Shown here one piece after another: positions 5,447 to 5,799 of a stretch of DNA of 5,799 nucleotides; the first letter of the stretch is position 1; every line of letters begins with the position of its first letter. A program made the position numbers and the translations under genes. The notes beneath the pieces were generated by a model, which had not been told where the DNA came from, did not search any database, and saw nothing but the letters and a program-made list of their open reading frames with translations. Source of the DNA: an uncultured Lachnoclostridium sp. (lineage in GTDB: Bacteria > Bacillota > Clostridia > Lachnospirales > Lachnospiraceae); assembly GCA_958425285.1 (NCBI GenBank), contig CATZVV010000130.1, positions 1 to 5,799 of the forward strand, read 5' to 3'.

Positions 5447-5799
5447 ATGGCAAAACGACCTGTAAAAATTACAGAAACCATTCTTCGTGATGCACATCAG
5501 TCTTTGATTGCTACACGAATGACAACAGAGCAGATGTTGCCAATTATTGATAAAATGGATAAAGTAGGGTATCATTCCGTGGAATGCTGGGGTGGAGCTA
5601 CTTTCGATGCTTCTCTTCGTTTCCTGAAAGAGGATCCATGGGAAAGACTTCGTAAATTGAGAGATGGATTTAAAAATACAAAGCTTCAAATGTTGTTCCG
5701 TGGGCAGAACATTCTCGGATATCGGCATTATGCAGATGATGTAGTAGAATATTTTGTGCAGAAATCAATTGCAAACGGTATTGATATTATTCGTATCTT
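5447..5799 (+). CDS. oadA: Oxo-acid carboxyltransferase, N-terminal part (OadA/PycB/5S-like; runs off right edge)
   Basis: 117 complete residues are visible before the window ends. They are the start of an HMGL-like TIM-barrel carboxyltransferase, as in oxaloacetate decarboxylase alpha, pyruvate carboxylase subunit B and the transcarboxylase 5S subunit. Diagnostic stretches are ETILRDAHQSLIATRM (10-25), where D15 corresponds to the metal-binding Asp, then VECWGGATFDASLRFL (45-60), and LQMLFRGQNILGYRHYADD (80-98). It would move the carboxyl of oxaloacetate to biotin, giving pyruvate, or run in the reverse direction. AGGAGG (5432-5437) overlaps the oadB stop and lies 9 bases from ATG. The part that would tell OadA from a 5S-type protein, namely whether a C-terminal biotinyl domain is present, lies outside the window. 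A free-standing carrier in the operon makes a biotin-less form likely. Confidence 0.93.
   Translation, partial: MAKRPVKITETILRDAHQSLIATRMTTEQMLPIIDKMDKVGYHSVECWGGATFDASLRFLKEDPWERLRKLRDGFKNTKLQMLFRGQNILGYRHYADDVVEYFVQKSIANGIDIIRI

Noticed and set aside
5414..5728. Minus-strand open frame across the oadB/oadA junction
   Set aside because: It lies opposite the conserved OadA N-terminus, which has a strong ribosome binding site and family motifs; the antisense product looks like reverse-frame noise.

Overview
The window looks like chromosome from a low-GC anaerobic Firmicute. A Lachnospiraceae or related clostridium is my best guess. This rests on AT-rich codon use, strong AGGAGG-type ribosome binding sites, a type III glutamine synthetase and a sodium-pump decarboxylase cluster of a kind common in gut clostridia. 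The genus is inference. I see no mobile element, tRNA, rRNA or CRISPR array.

Left part (minus strand). The 5' third of a type III glutamine synthetase gene (glnN) runs off the left edge. Its roughly 115-base leader holds a strong intrinsic-terminator hairpin. A competing pair of small hexaloop hairpins lies just upstream and overlaps the terminator's 5' arm, which is the layout expected of an ANTAR-protein-controlled antitermination switch. Upstream of it, on the same strand, is a complete D-alanyl-D-alanine carboxypeptidase of the DacF/PBP5 type, with SxxK, SxN and KTG motifs all present.

Middle (about 1909-2064). A divergent intergenic region carries back-to-back, overlapping -10 elements for the carboxypeptidase (minus) and the decarboxylase operon (plus). 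The plus-strand leader holds a long bulged inverted repeat at 1994-2036.

Right part (plus strand). A tightly packed operon encodes, in order: an acyl-CoA-carboxylase-type carboxyltransferase (MmdA/12S-like, 484 aa), a small membrane subunit (OadG-like, 108 aa), a free-standing biotin carrier (MmdC/GcdC/1.3S-like, 119 aa), the Na+-translocating membrane decarboxylase subunit (OadB/GcdB/MmdB, 377 aa), and the start of an oxo-acid carboxyltransferase (OadA/PycB/5S-like) that runs off the right edge. The biotin carrier would take CO2 from a carboxylated substrate bound to a carboxyltransferase and deliver it to the beta subunit, where decarboxylation drives Na+ export.

The operon is notable because it carries both classes of carboxyltransferase on one biotin carrier and one pump. 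In principle it could serve as a dual-substrate (oxaloacetate and acyl-CoA) Na+ pump or as a transcarboxylase coupled to a pump. The 12S-like subunit also departs from the family consensus at several active-site motifs, so its substrate, or even its catalytic competence, is open.
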